Source: Prostheceraeus crozeri
Lineage: Eukaryota > Platyhelminthes > Polycladida > Euryleptidae
Direction of reading: 5' to 3'
Length of the DNA stretch: 64,000 nt
Assembly: GCA_907163375.1 (NCBI GenBank)
Contig: CAJQUW010009052.1
Span: 223,639 to 287,638 of the forward strand
Shown: positions 34,120-44,826 of the stretch, one piece after another
How positions within the stretch are numbered: position 1 is the first letter of the stretch
Layout of the letters: every line of letters begins with the position of its first letter
Notes under the pieces: generated by a model
Seen by the model: the letters and a program-made list of their open reading frames with translations, nothing else
Database searches by the model: none
What the model was told of the DNA's origin: nothing
Made by a program: the position numbers and the translations under genes

Positions 34120-34133
34120 CAGTGGTGGCTCGT
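34120..34133 (+). repeat. Lone hAT-like terminal repeat
   Basis: CAGTGGTGGCTCGT differs at one base from the terminal repeat of the element at 29541. No partner end in inverted orientation is seen nearby, so it may be a truncated copy or coincidence. Confidence 0.35.
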
Positions 34134-34837
34134 TGATCGTGTGTTTGGTCATACTTGGATGTACATGGGCGGTTATTCTGACGTCTTTGATGGGAGGTCA
34201 CTTATATCCCGCTCTGGTCATAGACGATCAGACACACGGTCACATCAATATAGGACGACACAATGTCGTCATAATATGTTTGCTGGGTACTTTCTTAAAA
34301 AATGTGTTAATAGCAAGTGCACGATACGTGCGAGACGTGTTGCGAATTCATCAAAAATTGTGTGTTTTGACTACGTGTCATCCGCGTGGCCATCACGTCA
34401 CGAATTCACCAAAATATTTCGTGTTTTGACAACGTGTCACACACGTGGTCAACACGTGATGAATCCCCGGTCACGTTCGGACATGTTCGCAACGTGGCGG
34501 CCACGTTCCCTACACTTTTTGTGTTGCTTGGGCGAGGCATATTCAGTGCAGACTGCGGCAAGCTCGTATACAGTGCGACACGACTTAAAGAGAAAAGTTA
34601 ATACTGAGGAAACATCACGTGCAATACTAACCGAAGATGAACTTTTACAAAAGCAGTTTCCCCATGAAAGGATGTTATGCCAAATAAAAACGATTGCTTT
34701 GTACAGTACTCAGGTGCTGAAACTTAGTTCATAGATTTTGCGTTGCAACGACAGAGCGACATTTCACATCTAGCCACTGGCCATCTCGTTCGCCAGCAGA
34801 TTTTTTTCTTTAGTAAGTTGAGTGTCAAAGAATGTGG

Positions 34838-34884
34838 AATACAGCAGAAAATCTTCAATAGTTTGCGAGGTTTTCTGCTGTATT
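34838..34884. repeat. Hairpin with 14-bp perfect arms
   Basis: AATACAGCAGAAAA, then a 19-nt loop, then the exact reverse complement. It lies directly beside the diverged hAT copy at 34892. Confidence 0.8.
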
Positions 34885-34891
34885 TATATTT

Positions 34892-35516
34892 AGTCGGAGT
34901 CCTATCATTTTTGCTGGAGTCGGATTCCTATCAAATGATAGGACTCCGGCCTGTAACTAGGCCCGGAATATAATACAAACAAATTATTTATCTTCGTGCA
35001 TAGCTGTCAATGTCTTGATGTCAACTTTCAAAAGAGGAGACAAGCCTTCCTACTCTCGATCACACCTACGCACCAAAGGTCACATCAAAGACAAAAATGA
35101 AATACTTTGTTTGAGTACATTACTTTTTACCCTCACGTTAATCGTGTGTAATGGCTCCTCTAAAGTGCATATTAAAATCGGAAGTGTACTCACCCTTTTT
35201 GGAGAAGGATGGGGATTTTCCTACCTGGTAGAGACTGGAGGAAAACCGTGTGAAGCACACATCAACTAGATGGGAGGATCCGAGTCGTATGCATCCAACT
35301 TAAAGCGACATTTGATAGATGTTCATCGAAAATAATTGATAATTGATACAGAAATGATCACTAAATATAGGTTCAGGTAAGCTTGTAATGATCTATGATG
35401 TAGGTTACCAGTTTTTTTCAAAAAAACTAGGCTATGTATACTTGCCACCCGGATTCGGAGTCCTATCAAAAGCCGAAGGTCCCATCAACACCGGAGTCGG
35501 AGTCCTCCGCATCCCT
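34892..35516 (+). mobile_element. Diverged hAT copy with BED zinc-finger relic
   Basis: This is an opposite-orientation relative of the element at 16470-17133. It shares the GGAGTCGGAGTCC termini and about 400 bp of interior. The left end is truncated and no target duplication is seen. The plus strand around 35200-35333 reads WGFSYLVETGGKPCEAH and SNLKRHLIDVH, matching the second half of a BED finger of hAT transposases, with one stop and one of the expected cysteines unclear. Confidence 0.75.
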
Positions 35517-35828
35517 CGTTGAATATGTCATCATCTCGAAGGCTGAAACAGAATTGTTAGCTTGCCTTGAAATGAATTTATATCCACACCCTGCTGCATT
35601 GTAAGCATTTTCTTGTTGCTCAATTTTGAGTTATTTTTGACAGACCATGTTGAGGCAGCTGGATGATGTGTGAGAAAAGTCACCGAAGATGCATTGATCC
35701 AGCCAATCTTCACTTCTCTCAGGCGTGGCGCTAGCCTTGCCTCCAAGATCAAACGTAGCTGATGAGGCAATATTTGGTATTGCAGAAAGGGATTTTTGGC
35801 AACGTGGAGTAAAGGTCCAAAAAGTAAA

Positions 35829-35991
35829 GGCGCGGCGAGTGCTCACGCGTCATAATCTTCGATCAGAACTTTAATAAACCAATGGGACTGTTCACAGAGA
35901 CGCGCGGGACCCCCCGCGTCCGGTGTAAACAGCTCCATAAATTTATTAAGGTTCTGAGCGGAAATTCTGAAGCGTGAGGACGCGCCGCGCC
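35829..35991. mobile_element. Near-palindromic MITE-like element
   Basis: Arms of about 82 bp meet at 35910/35911: GGCGCGGCG, CTCACGC, TCAGAAC, TTAATAAA and GACGCG blocks appear in order on the left and as reverse complements on the right. Weaker symmetry extends outwards to about 35805 and 36025. It has no coding capacity. Confidence 0.75.
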
Positions 35992-36282
35992 GAGTCCGAT
36001 GTGAATGGACATTAAAAGTTTTGTTCGATATCAAGGTTTTCATCAGCCCTTTTGCTGAAGCCCACGCGTGCAAAACTTTCTCCTCTGCATTCTCTTTTAA
36101 TGAAATGGAAAAGAAGAAAGGCTATCAACAAATCACCCACGTTGAATGTTGGTCAGTCACGCCGTTGATTTTTCAACTCATGAAGTACGACCGAGAGGAA
36201 CACTGTTTCATCAGCGTTCCAGCGTGAAAACTTGCTGGAAACAACTTACCCTCCATTGTCAGTAGCTGGGTGATGACAGAAG

Positions 36283-37148
36283 CAGGGGCGTAGTGCGTCC
36301 GATTCCTCAAGGGGGGCACAATGCAATAGTGCAAAATTTGATAGACTAAAAAGTAGTCACAGTGAAATATGTACCCGTACTGCTACTCATTTTTGCATGA
36401 AAAAAAGGTAATATAGGCTTTGAAAAGGAAAGCTAATATCAATAATATCAAGAGGTAAGATAATATCCAAAGTTAAAAAGGAAACAGTAGGTTTTATTCA
36501 ATTTTGATTGTAGTGTAGTCCTACTTTTTGTAGTAGCCGTATCTATCTACACGTATTTGATAGTTCAATGAAAAGCAATTGATTAAAACATACGTTTATT
36601 GAAATTGAGAACAAAATCTGATTGGAAAACATGATTAACGTCGATCACACATATCCCAAAACACGTCTCTAATTCTCGTCACGTCTTCTTTTTGATTTCT
36701 TTGGGTTTCTGATGCAATAATTAGGAGATCTCTCAAACGATCTTGATCCATTGTGGTCCGTAGCGCCGATTTTACGAATTTCAGTGAGCTGAAAGAACGT
36801 TCACATGATACTGATGTAACCGGCAAGGTCATTGCTAATCGATAAAGTATATTCAGATTAGGGTATGTTGCAGTCATCTTGTTGTCAATCATCAATAGCA
36901 AATAAACAGACTGTAAGTTTTCACAAGCAGAAATATCTGATACAAACTTTTCATTGCAAAATAGTTTATATTCAGATAATGCAGCTTTGTATTGGATATC
37001 TTCTCGAAAGATTTCGCACAGAGTTTCAAATTCTTTCCATTGTCCTTTTGACGGTTGAAATAAATGAAGACAGAGACCTTAAAAGAGGACTAACCAGAAT
37101 AACCCAGGGGGCACGTGCCCCCCCTGCCCCAATGGCACGACGCCCCTG
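36283..37148 (-). mobile_element. hAT deletion derivative, 866 bp
   Basis: The ends CAGGGGCGTAGTGC and CAGGGGCGTCGTGC (reverse) are flanked by a perfect 8-bp duplication GACAGAAG (36275-36282 and 37149-37156). The minus strand keeps the transposase C terminus. Confidence 0.92.
36635..37060 (-). pseudogene. hAT transposase C terminus (dimerisation domain)
   Basis: The minus frame reads YPNLNILYRLAMTLPVTSVS, then CERSFSSLKFVKSALRTTM and QDRLRDLLIIAS, the hAT dimerisation domain (LPVTxxxxERSFSxLKxIK). The same frame extends upstream to about 37060 with FETLCEIFRED and NLQSVYLLLMID. It ends at 36635. The zinc finger and most of the catalytic domain are missing, so this copy cannot transpose itself. 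The family resembles ZMYM1/DUF4371-type hAT proteins of animals. Confidence 0.88.
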
Positions 37149-37156
37149 GACAGAAG

Positions 37157-40100
37157 TTTCTTTCGCACTTCCAAGATCGAGAATTTTGTGCATGAGGATA
37201 AATTGCTTTGATCAAAGTCCTTATCCGACATGGCACTTTCGAGCTGCTATGCACCCTTATTTGCTGTCACATTTCCTTTGTCTGTATACGGCTGTCGGTG
37301 CATTGTTAGTATTGGGATGATAATGATGCCTCCCAGTGAAAAACATCTATCAACTCAAAATCGACACAACAGCGGTTTTGCAATTTGTGTCGGCATTTGA
37401 AAGGCATTTCCATTTAATAGGATTTCCACTGACGACCGACAATTTTTATCGAACGGGCTGATTCTGATTTTTTTGCCTAGCCTTCTCTCGATCTTCTATC
37501 AATTTCCTTTGCAGTGATATTTTCTTGTGGCTTAATTGTTATAATTTTATCAATAAAATATTCATATGAAATCGTGTAGAACCATAATCAATTTCTAGAG
37601 AAATTTCTATGTCGAATGTTTCGTAACAGACATGTCCTTCCATAGTCATGTGTTTCAACATATACAGTCGTAGACAGTTCGTTCAATTGTGGTACTGCAA
37701 GCTATTCGGTAACATACTTTCCCCATGAATATGTATATTTCAAAGAGATGTTGAATGCTTCTAAGATTGAAAGAATAATTTCGAATGTACACATCAGGCC
37801 TAATAATAAAAAACAAACATTGTATGTCACTCTCGATGGCTTGGAGGTGATAGAAATAATTGAAGTCAGTTTAAAATTCATTCATGTCCAGATTTTTTAA
37901 AATGCACTAATGCGTATTTCATAACCGCCAACTTCCCAGCGTTCTCACCACACTAGATAGCCATGAACTGTCGTTCGTCATTCCATACAGAGGATCCGCG
38001 AATGAAAGAATGGGTAAATGGATGCTAAAAATCATTTTCAGAAGAAATCTTAATTTTGAGTCCATTCGGATTGTAAATATTGATCGACTTTCAAGCTCTT
38101 AATGGAAAACCTTCTATTTAAACTTTCATAGACTTCATTGAATGTCTATCAAAGATAATATGCATCTCTCCATTAGGCCTATTAGATAGAGAACTCATTT
38201 CGAATACTTAAGAGGACAAAGTACGAGGACTGAAGGTTTGAGTCATATGTTTCTTTGAAGTGTATGATAATTTAGCATAGGTTAAGAGCATATATCTTTC
38301 TGATTTAAAGCATATTTGCCATTTGAAAGCAGGAACTCTACTTTCTCTTGCAAATAGAATATCGGTCAGGAAAAGAAAGTTCCGTTATCCTAGATGCAGA
38401 TCTGTAATTTTTCAAAAGTTATCCTCGATAAGATATATCTCTTATTTGCGGCGGCCTGAAGCATTTAATCACTTTAAAATGTAAATTGATGTCATGAAAT
38501 TTCTATAATAAATTAAGTAACTTTGATTAGAAATATTGTCCTATTTTGGAAAATAGAATCTCATAAAGGGAATGAAACAAGCGGTAATCAATAATCTTAT
38601 GTCCACAGACTTCTCAAAAGAAACATTCAATATCATGATATCATGACTTTTGAGGGTAGATTTCAGATGAAGACGAGGCTGAGATTTTTAAGCGTTCATA
38701 AGCTGTTACAATCTTTTAAATTGTTGCTTGGATATTAAACTGTTGCTTCTATATAACCAATTGACTCATTGAATGAAAGTTTTGCGCCGATATTTCAATT
38801 TTTATTGACATCATTTAACAGGCTATAATTCATAGCTGTAATAAACTTTTGCCAAGTCTTAAGTTTGATATGATATGTACATTTTTAAACTGATGCCGGC
38901 TTGTGAAGTCTCTAGACCCATTAATTCTGGGCAATTTGATACGAAAATGCATAGCAAAGCGAAGAATGATGAAGAAAAACAAAAGAAAAAGTTCTACAAA
39001 CTCGATTAACTATTGTAGTTAAATTCAATGTCGATTGCGATCAACATACGACCCATTCAGAATTTCATACAAACATTAGTGCTTATGTCAGCATTAATGT
39101 ATAGATTATGATGAATGCCAGTGATAGATAGGTCATGTATACATTCAAGTGAAAGATTCATTTTCAACATTATCCACGCATGACAATTTTGAGAATGGTC
39201 AACAATCCAGGCAATTCGGGCAATACCGGGTACGCCCTGCCAAGACTGAGAGCGATTGTTCAAACAAGGATTATTAATCATGACTGATAAGCTTGAGGTA
39301 TTGCGTAATCATATTTGATGACCGATTACGTAATTACTTAATGCAACACAACAGCATCAGTTCTATTGTTTGTTAAGGAGTCGTGTCATCGCATCTAAGT
39401 TTTGTCTTGCTGAATATCATCATTATTTCTAAACTTGGTTGTCATATCAACAAAATGAACTAAATGATATTGAGTTTTTAACGATTTTTATCGCGCTTTC
39501 TGAGAGTAAGTAAACAGTGCGAGTTTTTTCCTTTTTAATCACGTTAGCATGAATTGTCATTACAATTTAACTATTGTCATTATTTGATAGAATTAACTAT
39601 TCTTTGTGCATGTTATCGTGTTCCTGTTGACCCTCGGCTACTAATAGGATTTAACAATAGGACAGGAGAGATTACTAAAGATAAATTAAATAATCTGAAA
39701 AAAGTCTGTTGAAATTGCATATTTTTCGCATTTCCTATTATCCTTCCCTCCGCTCCTCGTAGAATTGAAATGGAAAGCATGATTGATACGTTTTCTTTTA
39801 TGAAAATCCAGGCCTAATAGGTGTACTTTCAATGTTTATGAATGTTTATGAAAATAAACATCTCACTTCTATCCAAGGCTGGTAGTGTTTTAAACAAATT
39901 GTTTAAAAACACTGTTCAAAACACGCTGAAAAACATGTTTTTTGAGATGTGATTATTAATGCAACTTTTTCAATGCTTTAGCCAATACATCACAATCATA
40001 TGCCGATTTGCTGCCATCGACCGTGAGGTAGGCCTACTGGACGCCGAATGCCTATCTTGTAAAGTGAATTTCCAGTTGAAAATAATTTTCGACTGAAAGT

Positions 40101-41104
40101 TTAGAGAGGCTTCCTTTATCATTTGAAAGGTTATCTGCACGAGTCTTGCATCCTTTGAATCCTGTTTCAACTTTCATTGACAAACCAAAAGGACGATGGA
40201 GCTATCACAGAAGTGGTAGATAAGTAATAAAGTATGCATGAAAGACGTCGCTAATTATAAGAATGTGATCAAAGCGAACGACAATGGCAGAAGAGCCACC
40301 GATACTTGCTGCGAATCTAAGTAGACAAAATTGACGATGACCGCAGAGCAAACTAAACTTGTTCGGAATTTTATCGTTGGTGCTGACCCAGCCGCCTCTG
40401 CTCTAGACCATGAAGCGTTGTGAAGGTATCTCCTTACGTAGATCTTTTCGGAGACAGTGTTCATCCTGAATTTGTTACATGATGAGAGAATAGGATTATA
40501 TACGGGACCATCTCGTATTGCAAAAGTGCTATTCTGTACTCATGCAGTAAAGCTGCTCTCGAACGTCCAGTTAGTATAAGGGTTGACATACGGACGATTC
40601 TCGGAATAGAGGCAGGAAAACGTGCTTTCTTTACAAACTTGAGCAGATGAATTACAAGGGATTAAGTACTGTATAACAGCGATGCTGAACTTATTGCATC
40701 ACGAACATGTTCTAAATTATTTCAGCATTATGCGCTTTGTTATTTTTCTTTTAAATGCAAAAAGTCGCTTAATTTACTTAAAAAATGAAACTTTAACGTC
40801 ACTACTCCCCTTTACTGGGTCCTTGGACGGTGCTGACACAGTCAGACTCTTCTAGACCGTTGTGATACTTTTAGTCCAGATCAGTGGCGTCGCGTGCGCC
40901 CAGACCATAGGCCTTCACTCGGCATTGGAATACTATTTCTATACCAGACATTTTTTATGTTACAACATTAATTTTCATAAAAGTTGAATTTTTAACAACA
41001 ATTTTCCGAACATTTTAAGGTCAAGTGAATGTGCACATGAGAAGTGATTGCTCATGTCTCTTAACCGCCTTACTCAAGGAACTGATTACTATATCCCCTC
41101 AGTA
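37157..41104. other. Intergenic, no gene recognised
   Basis: Nearly 4 kb of AT-rich DNA without recognisable genes, terminal repeats or RNAs. Short frames at 39057-39281, 39970-40170 and 40255-40464 show no domains. The interval ends where GC content jumps at about 41105, the apparent edge of the virus-like region. Confidence 0.5.
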
Positions 41105-41345
41105 GTAAGTAAAACTCCACTTCTGGACCGCGCAAGATGGCCGCCGTCGCTGACGTCCCCCCCCCCTCTGGACCGACAGAGTGTCGTGGTCGGCCGCCGT
41201 GGTGCTTCGGGTCTGACGTCCCCCCCCTCCCCCCCTCTGGCCGACTGTCGTGTAGCGCGCGGTGATGTGGTGTCTAGGTTGGCGTGGTGTGCCGGCCAGG
41301 TTGGCGTGGTGTGCCGGCCAGGTTGGGAGGGTGGACTGTCGTAGC
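41105..41345. repeat. GC-rich junction block with internal direct repeats
   Basis: It contains two copies of GGTTGGCGTGGTGTGCCGGC in tandem (about 41277-41321) and two GACGTCCCCCCCCCTCTGG-like units (about 41152 and 41215). Composition changes abruptly from AT-rich host DNA. It borders the tandem array and may be the element's terminal region. Confidence 0.6.
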
Positions 41346-42650
41346 TCACCTGAAAAAATCCTAAGTGTCAGAGTGGCTTTGTATGGGTAAAATTTTGAAA
41401 ATTTTCCAAAGTGTGGAATTTCGACCTGGGACCGTCACCAAAACATTTTTCATCAAATTTCACTGACCTCCCCCCCCCCCCCCGACAGCAATCTTCTAAC
41501 TTTGGTTCTAGTGAACGGATTTTGTTCGTTCGAGTTGCATTGGAAAGAGGAGAAAAAACTGCTCGACAACATTTTTTGTTGCGAGTCAAACGGACCAGCC
41601 GTTCAAAAGTTAGAGCGGTTACAAGATTTTAGGTCGGAGCTCGCTCACCTGAAAAAATCCTACGTGTCAGAGTGGCTTTGTATGGGTAAAATTTTGAAAA
41701 TTTTCCAAAGTGTGGAATTTCGACCTGGGACCGTCACCAAAACATTTTTCATCAAATTTCACTGACCTCCCCCCCCCGACAGCAATCTTCTAACTTTGGT
41801 TCTAGTGAACGGATTTTGTTCGTTCGAGTTGCATTGGAAAGAGGAGAAAAAACTGCTCGACAACATTTTTTGTTGCGAGTCAATCGTACCAGCCGTTCAA
41901 AAGTTAGAGCGGTTACAAGATTTTAGGTCGGAGCTCGCTCACCTGAAAAAATCCTAAGTGTCAGAGTGGCTTTGTATGGGTAAAATTTTGAAAAATTTTC
42001 CAAAGTGTGGAATTTCGACCTGGGACCGTCACCAAAACATTTTTCATCAAATTTCACTGACCTCCCCCCCCCCCGACAGCAATCTTCTAACTTTGGTTCT
42101 AGTGAACGGATTTTGTTCGTTCGAGTTGCATTGGAAAGAGGAGAAAAAACTGCTCGACAACATTTTTTGTTGCGAGTCAATCGGAACAGCCGTTCAAAAG
42201 TTAGAGCGGTTACAAGATTTTAGGTCGGAGCTCGCTCACCTAAAAAAATCCTAAGTGTCAGAGTGGCTTTGTATGGGTAAAATTTTGAAAATTTTCCAAA
42301 GTGTGGAATTTCGTCCTGGGACCGTCACCAAAACATTTTTCATCAAATTTCACTGATCCCCCCCCTCTGGACAGCTAGCTTCGATCTTGGCTTCTAGTGG
42401 ACGGATTTTGTCGTGCAATAGCTCGTTTGAAAGCTAAGATTGAGACAAATTCAGTGAAAGAAACGGCTTGTTCATATCTGTCTTCGTTCAAAAGTTAGAG
42501 CGGTTACAAGATTTTAGGTCGGAGCTCGCTCACCTGAAAAAATCCTAAGTGTCAGAGTGGCTTTGTATGGGTAAAATTTTGAAAATTTTCCAAAGTGTGG
42601 AATTTCGACCTGGGACCGTCACCAAAACATTTTTCATCAAATTTCTCTGA
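41346..42650 (+). repeat. Tandem array, five copies of a 294-299 bp unit
   Basis: Units start with TCACCTGAAAAAATCCTA at 41346, 41645, 41939, 42236 and 42530. Each contains a C-run of variable length (about 7 to 16) just before GACAGCAATC. The fourth unit has a diverged segment after its C-run and the fifth is partial. Apparent open frames inside repeat from copy to copy and overlap on both strands; I do not call them genes. Confidence 0.95.
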
Positions 42651-42670
42651 ACGAGGGGGAGGGGGGGGAG

Positions 42671-42788
42671 TCAGTGAAATTTGATGAAAAATGTTTTGGT
42701 AAAGGTCCCAGGTCGAAATTCGGAAGTTTTAAATTTTTCAAAATTTTCACCACACTGGAGCTCTCACACTTAGGAATTTTTTCACTTG
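42671..42788 (-). repeat. Inverted partial copy of the tandem unit
   Basis: TCAGTGAAATTTGATGAAAA onward is the reverse complement of the first ~120 bp of the unit. The array therefore ends in a short inverted repeat about a G-rich centre (42650-42670), a structure able to fold back. Confidence 0.85.
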
Positions 42789-42955
42789 TGGCATGTTACA
42801 TGGACATGTGCTGACGACCAACTTCCCGTGGTCATATGAGAATGGTTCAGGTGTCATATTGTAAAGAATGATGAGACGAATCGTTTGCAACAAACCGCAT
42901 GTCGCTACGATGAATACTTTCGGAGATAGAGCCATTTTAAGTTTTCTTCCGAGCA

Positions 42956-42963
42956 TATATAAA
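42956..42963 (+). promoter_or_regulatory. TATA box for the 43.5-kb gene
   Basis: TATATAAA, followed about 45 nt later by a donor GAG|GTAAGC at 43005. A matching acceptor tcttacag ends at 43533, 18 nt before the ATG at 43552. A leader intron of about 530 nt is therefore likely. Confidence 0.55.
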
Positions 42964-43551
42964 CCCCCGACAACGTAAGTCTGATCACTTCATCGAAAGA
43001 CGAGGTAAGCGACGGTCGTCGCTCTGAGCTCCCGATATCGGGTGTTTCAAAGGACTCTATCTTTTGAAGTAGGCAAATTTCTTCCTTCAAAGTTTGTATG
43101 ATAGAGTTTGATAGTGTCTTTACTACTGATAAAATTTTTTAAAAGTAGTATGAGTAGTAAAATGCGGAATTTTTTAAAAATTCTTAATTTTCAGTTTTTT
43201 CAAAGTTTTAACATATAGACTAAGGTTTTCAAGTATCCTGAGTTCAAATCTGCTATCAGATTTGAAATTTAACTAAGTCTAAGGCAGCTTTGAGGGGTTA
43301 GATCCCAGCTACTGATCACTACCTTTGACTCGGCGTTCCTGTTACCACTTCGGGGCAGTGACAATGATGTCTTCAGCTGTAAAGAGCGGGTATCGGGGAA
43401 GATCTCTCACTTCCCTAGTGATCAGTACAAGGCCTTCGGGCTGTCGACGGGATCGAGTGCCACTCACTACACTCTTTAGGAATATGACTGTACTACATGA
43501 TTCCAAACTTATACAAATTTCATTATCTTACAGTTAACAATAAAATCAGGC

Positions 43552-44400
43552 ATGGCTAATGACAGGAACCGCAAATACCATATCAAAATGTGCTCATGTG
43601 GGCGAATTAATCGCAGTGCGGACGCCAAGGCTCATGTCAAGAAGGCGGGCACCGGCCACATGATTATCTTGAATAGGGTTGCGTGCGTGAAGTGTAGAGT
43701 GCTGAAGGGTGATGAGGATGAGGCGCGTTTCTACAGAGTGCATGCTGACTGTAGTGGTGGTTTAGTGACTGATTTGAGATTTACGCAGTTGATTGTGGAA
43801 GAGAGGGAGCGAATGTTGGCGATCGAGCGAGAGGGTAAGGCTGAGAATGTTGTTGAGAATGTTGTTGAGAATGATGAGTTGGCGAGAGCGGTTGCGTCGT
43901 TGGAGGGTGAGATTGAGCGAAAGAGAGTGCTTGAGAGTGATGATGAGGATGATGTGGATTTAGATAGGGAGCGTGTGAGGAAGCGTGTGAGGAAGTTGAG
44001 CTCTTCGTCGTCGGAGGTGTCAAACATCGTCATCACCGACCCCCCGAAGAGCTCATCTTCCCCAAAAGTGAAGAGTGGTGGGATTCGTGTGCAGTCGGCG
44101 AGGTGGTTGAAGGATGAAGAGAAGAGGCATGTTTCGCAGCAGATGGCGCATGATTTGTTGGTTAATAAGTATGAGAGTTTGAAGAAAGTGAAGGATGAAG
44201 TTGTGAAGGAGTTGGATGAGTTGAAAAAGAAGGAACTGAAGTCGAAGGAGGTAGCGGATGAAAATATTAGAATGAGGCGTAGTGTGACTGATTTGAAGAA
44301 TAAGACGCGAGAGTTGGAAGAGAAGAATGATGAGTGTGAGAAGAGGGCGAGTGCTGCGGAGAGAAGAATGAGAGATGCAGAAGCGAAGTTGAGGAGATGA
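43552..44400 (+). CDS. Unrecognised 282-residue protein, zinc-binding N terminus and coiled coil
   Basis: The start ATG follows a probable leader intron. The first 75 residues have a CSC, a CVKC pair and a HADC, in a spacing that could bind zinc. Residues 85-160 are highly acidic and basic by turns (repeated VVEN, DDEDDVDLDRERVRKRVRK, a serine run). From about residue 185 to the end the protein is a predicted long coiled coil (heptad-like K/E/L: YESLKKVKDEVVKELDELKK). The frame is complete. No family is recognised; a structural or scaffolding role is possible. It lies inside the virus-like region and its codon use is GA-rich compared with host exons. Confidence 0.6.
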   Translation: MANDRNRKYHIKMCSCGRINRSADAKAHVKKAGTGHMIILNRVACVKCRVLKGDEDEARFYRVHADCSGGLVTDLRFTQLIVEERERMLAIEREGKAENVVENVVENDELARAVASLEGEIERKRVLESDDEDDVDLDRERVRKRVRKLSSSSSEVSNIVITDPPKSSSSPKVKSGGIRVQSARWLKDEEKRHVSQQMAHDLLVNKYESLKKVKDEVVKELDELKKKELKSKEVADENIRMRRSVTDLKNKTRELEEKNDECEKRASAAERRMRDAEAKLRR

Positions 44401-44729
44401 TGAAGGAGATGAGTGTGTTGAGAGCGAGGAATGTTGAGTTGGAGAGGACTGTGGCTCGGCGGGGTGATGAGAGGCAGGCGTATGAGAAGTTGGAGCGCAT
44501 GAGGGATGAGTGGGAACGTGTGAATGAGGATCGTTTGTTTGAATTTCACATCCCTATTCGGGATAATCATTTGGCCGGCGAAGTACTTGTAAATCAAAAT
44601 TTAGACGAATCCATCCTATGCTACAATGGTCATCCGACGAAAAAATGCCTCCACGCCAGCCTGAGAATGCGCGGCCATCTACAAAAATTTTCAATTCGGA
44701 AGCGCGCGGGACTGCCAAAGGATGACTAA
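44397..44729 (+). CDS. Small unrecognised protein, coiled-coil start
   Basis: The ATG overlaps the previous stop codon (ATGA overlap). About 45 residues look coiled-coil (LRARNVELERTVARRGDER, EKLERMRDEWERV). The remainder is mixed, with a CxnC pair and a basic end. After the TAA at 44727-44729 a GT/AG intron-like segment (44734-44793) separates it from the first histone-type stem-loop. Function unknown. Initiation here is uncertain. Confidence 0.45.
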   Translation: MMKEMSVLRARNVELERTVARRGDERQAYEKLERMRDEWERVNEDRLFEFHIPIRDNHLAGEVLVNQNLDESILCYNGHPTKKCLHASLRMRGHLQKFSIRKRAGLPKDD

Positions 44730-44733
44730 CTTG

Positions 44734-44793
44734 GTAAGTGAAAAGTAAATAAGATAGTATATCCTATTCTAATACATATCATTTTCATTGCAG
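44734..44793 (+). other. Probable 60-nt intron in a 3' UTR
   Basis: The donor is TTG|GTAAGT at 44734 and the acceptor is TTTTCATTGCAG ending at 44793. Removing it would place the stem-loop at 44846 about 56 nt after the stop codon, within the range usual for histone mRNAs. Confidence 0.5.
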
Positions 44794-44826
44794 ATCTTTG
44801 CCCGCCTTCACCACCCCATCAATTCA

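Larger units (their letters stand above)
31333..34534. mobile_element. 3.2-kb element with ACGTG-rich ends
   Basis: A 12-bp perfect inverted repeat CGCCCAAGCAAC lies at 31333-31344 and 34523-34534. The terminal 170-230 bp on each side are crowded with ACGTG or CACGTG words (about 31360-31500 and 34310-34510), absent from the middle. A flanking CG on both sides may be a 2-bp target duplication. The interior has a 125-codon frame (31705-32082) and other short frames that I do not recognise, plus a polypurine tract. The superfamily is unknown to me. Confidence 0.55.

Noticed and set aside
34133-34734. Overlapping 98- and 197-codon frames in the ACGTG-rich region
   Set aside because: The frames follow the repeated motif and cross the element end; composition is not protein-like.
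41048-42254. Series of 70-100 codon frames on both strands in the tandem array
   Set aside because: They repeat with the array unit, overlap on both strands and depend on C-run length; no conserved coding signal.
41346-42650. CRISPR-like repeat array
   Set aside because: The unit is about 297 bp with no short repeat/unique spacer alternation, and the genome is animal.
43731-44597. 288-codon minus-strand frame opposite the 43.5-kb gene
   Set aside because: It is the antisense shadow of a GA-rich coding strand; low-complexity serine/leucine composition, and the TATA box and leader support the plus strand.
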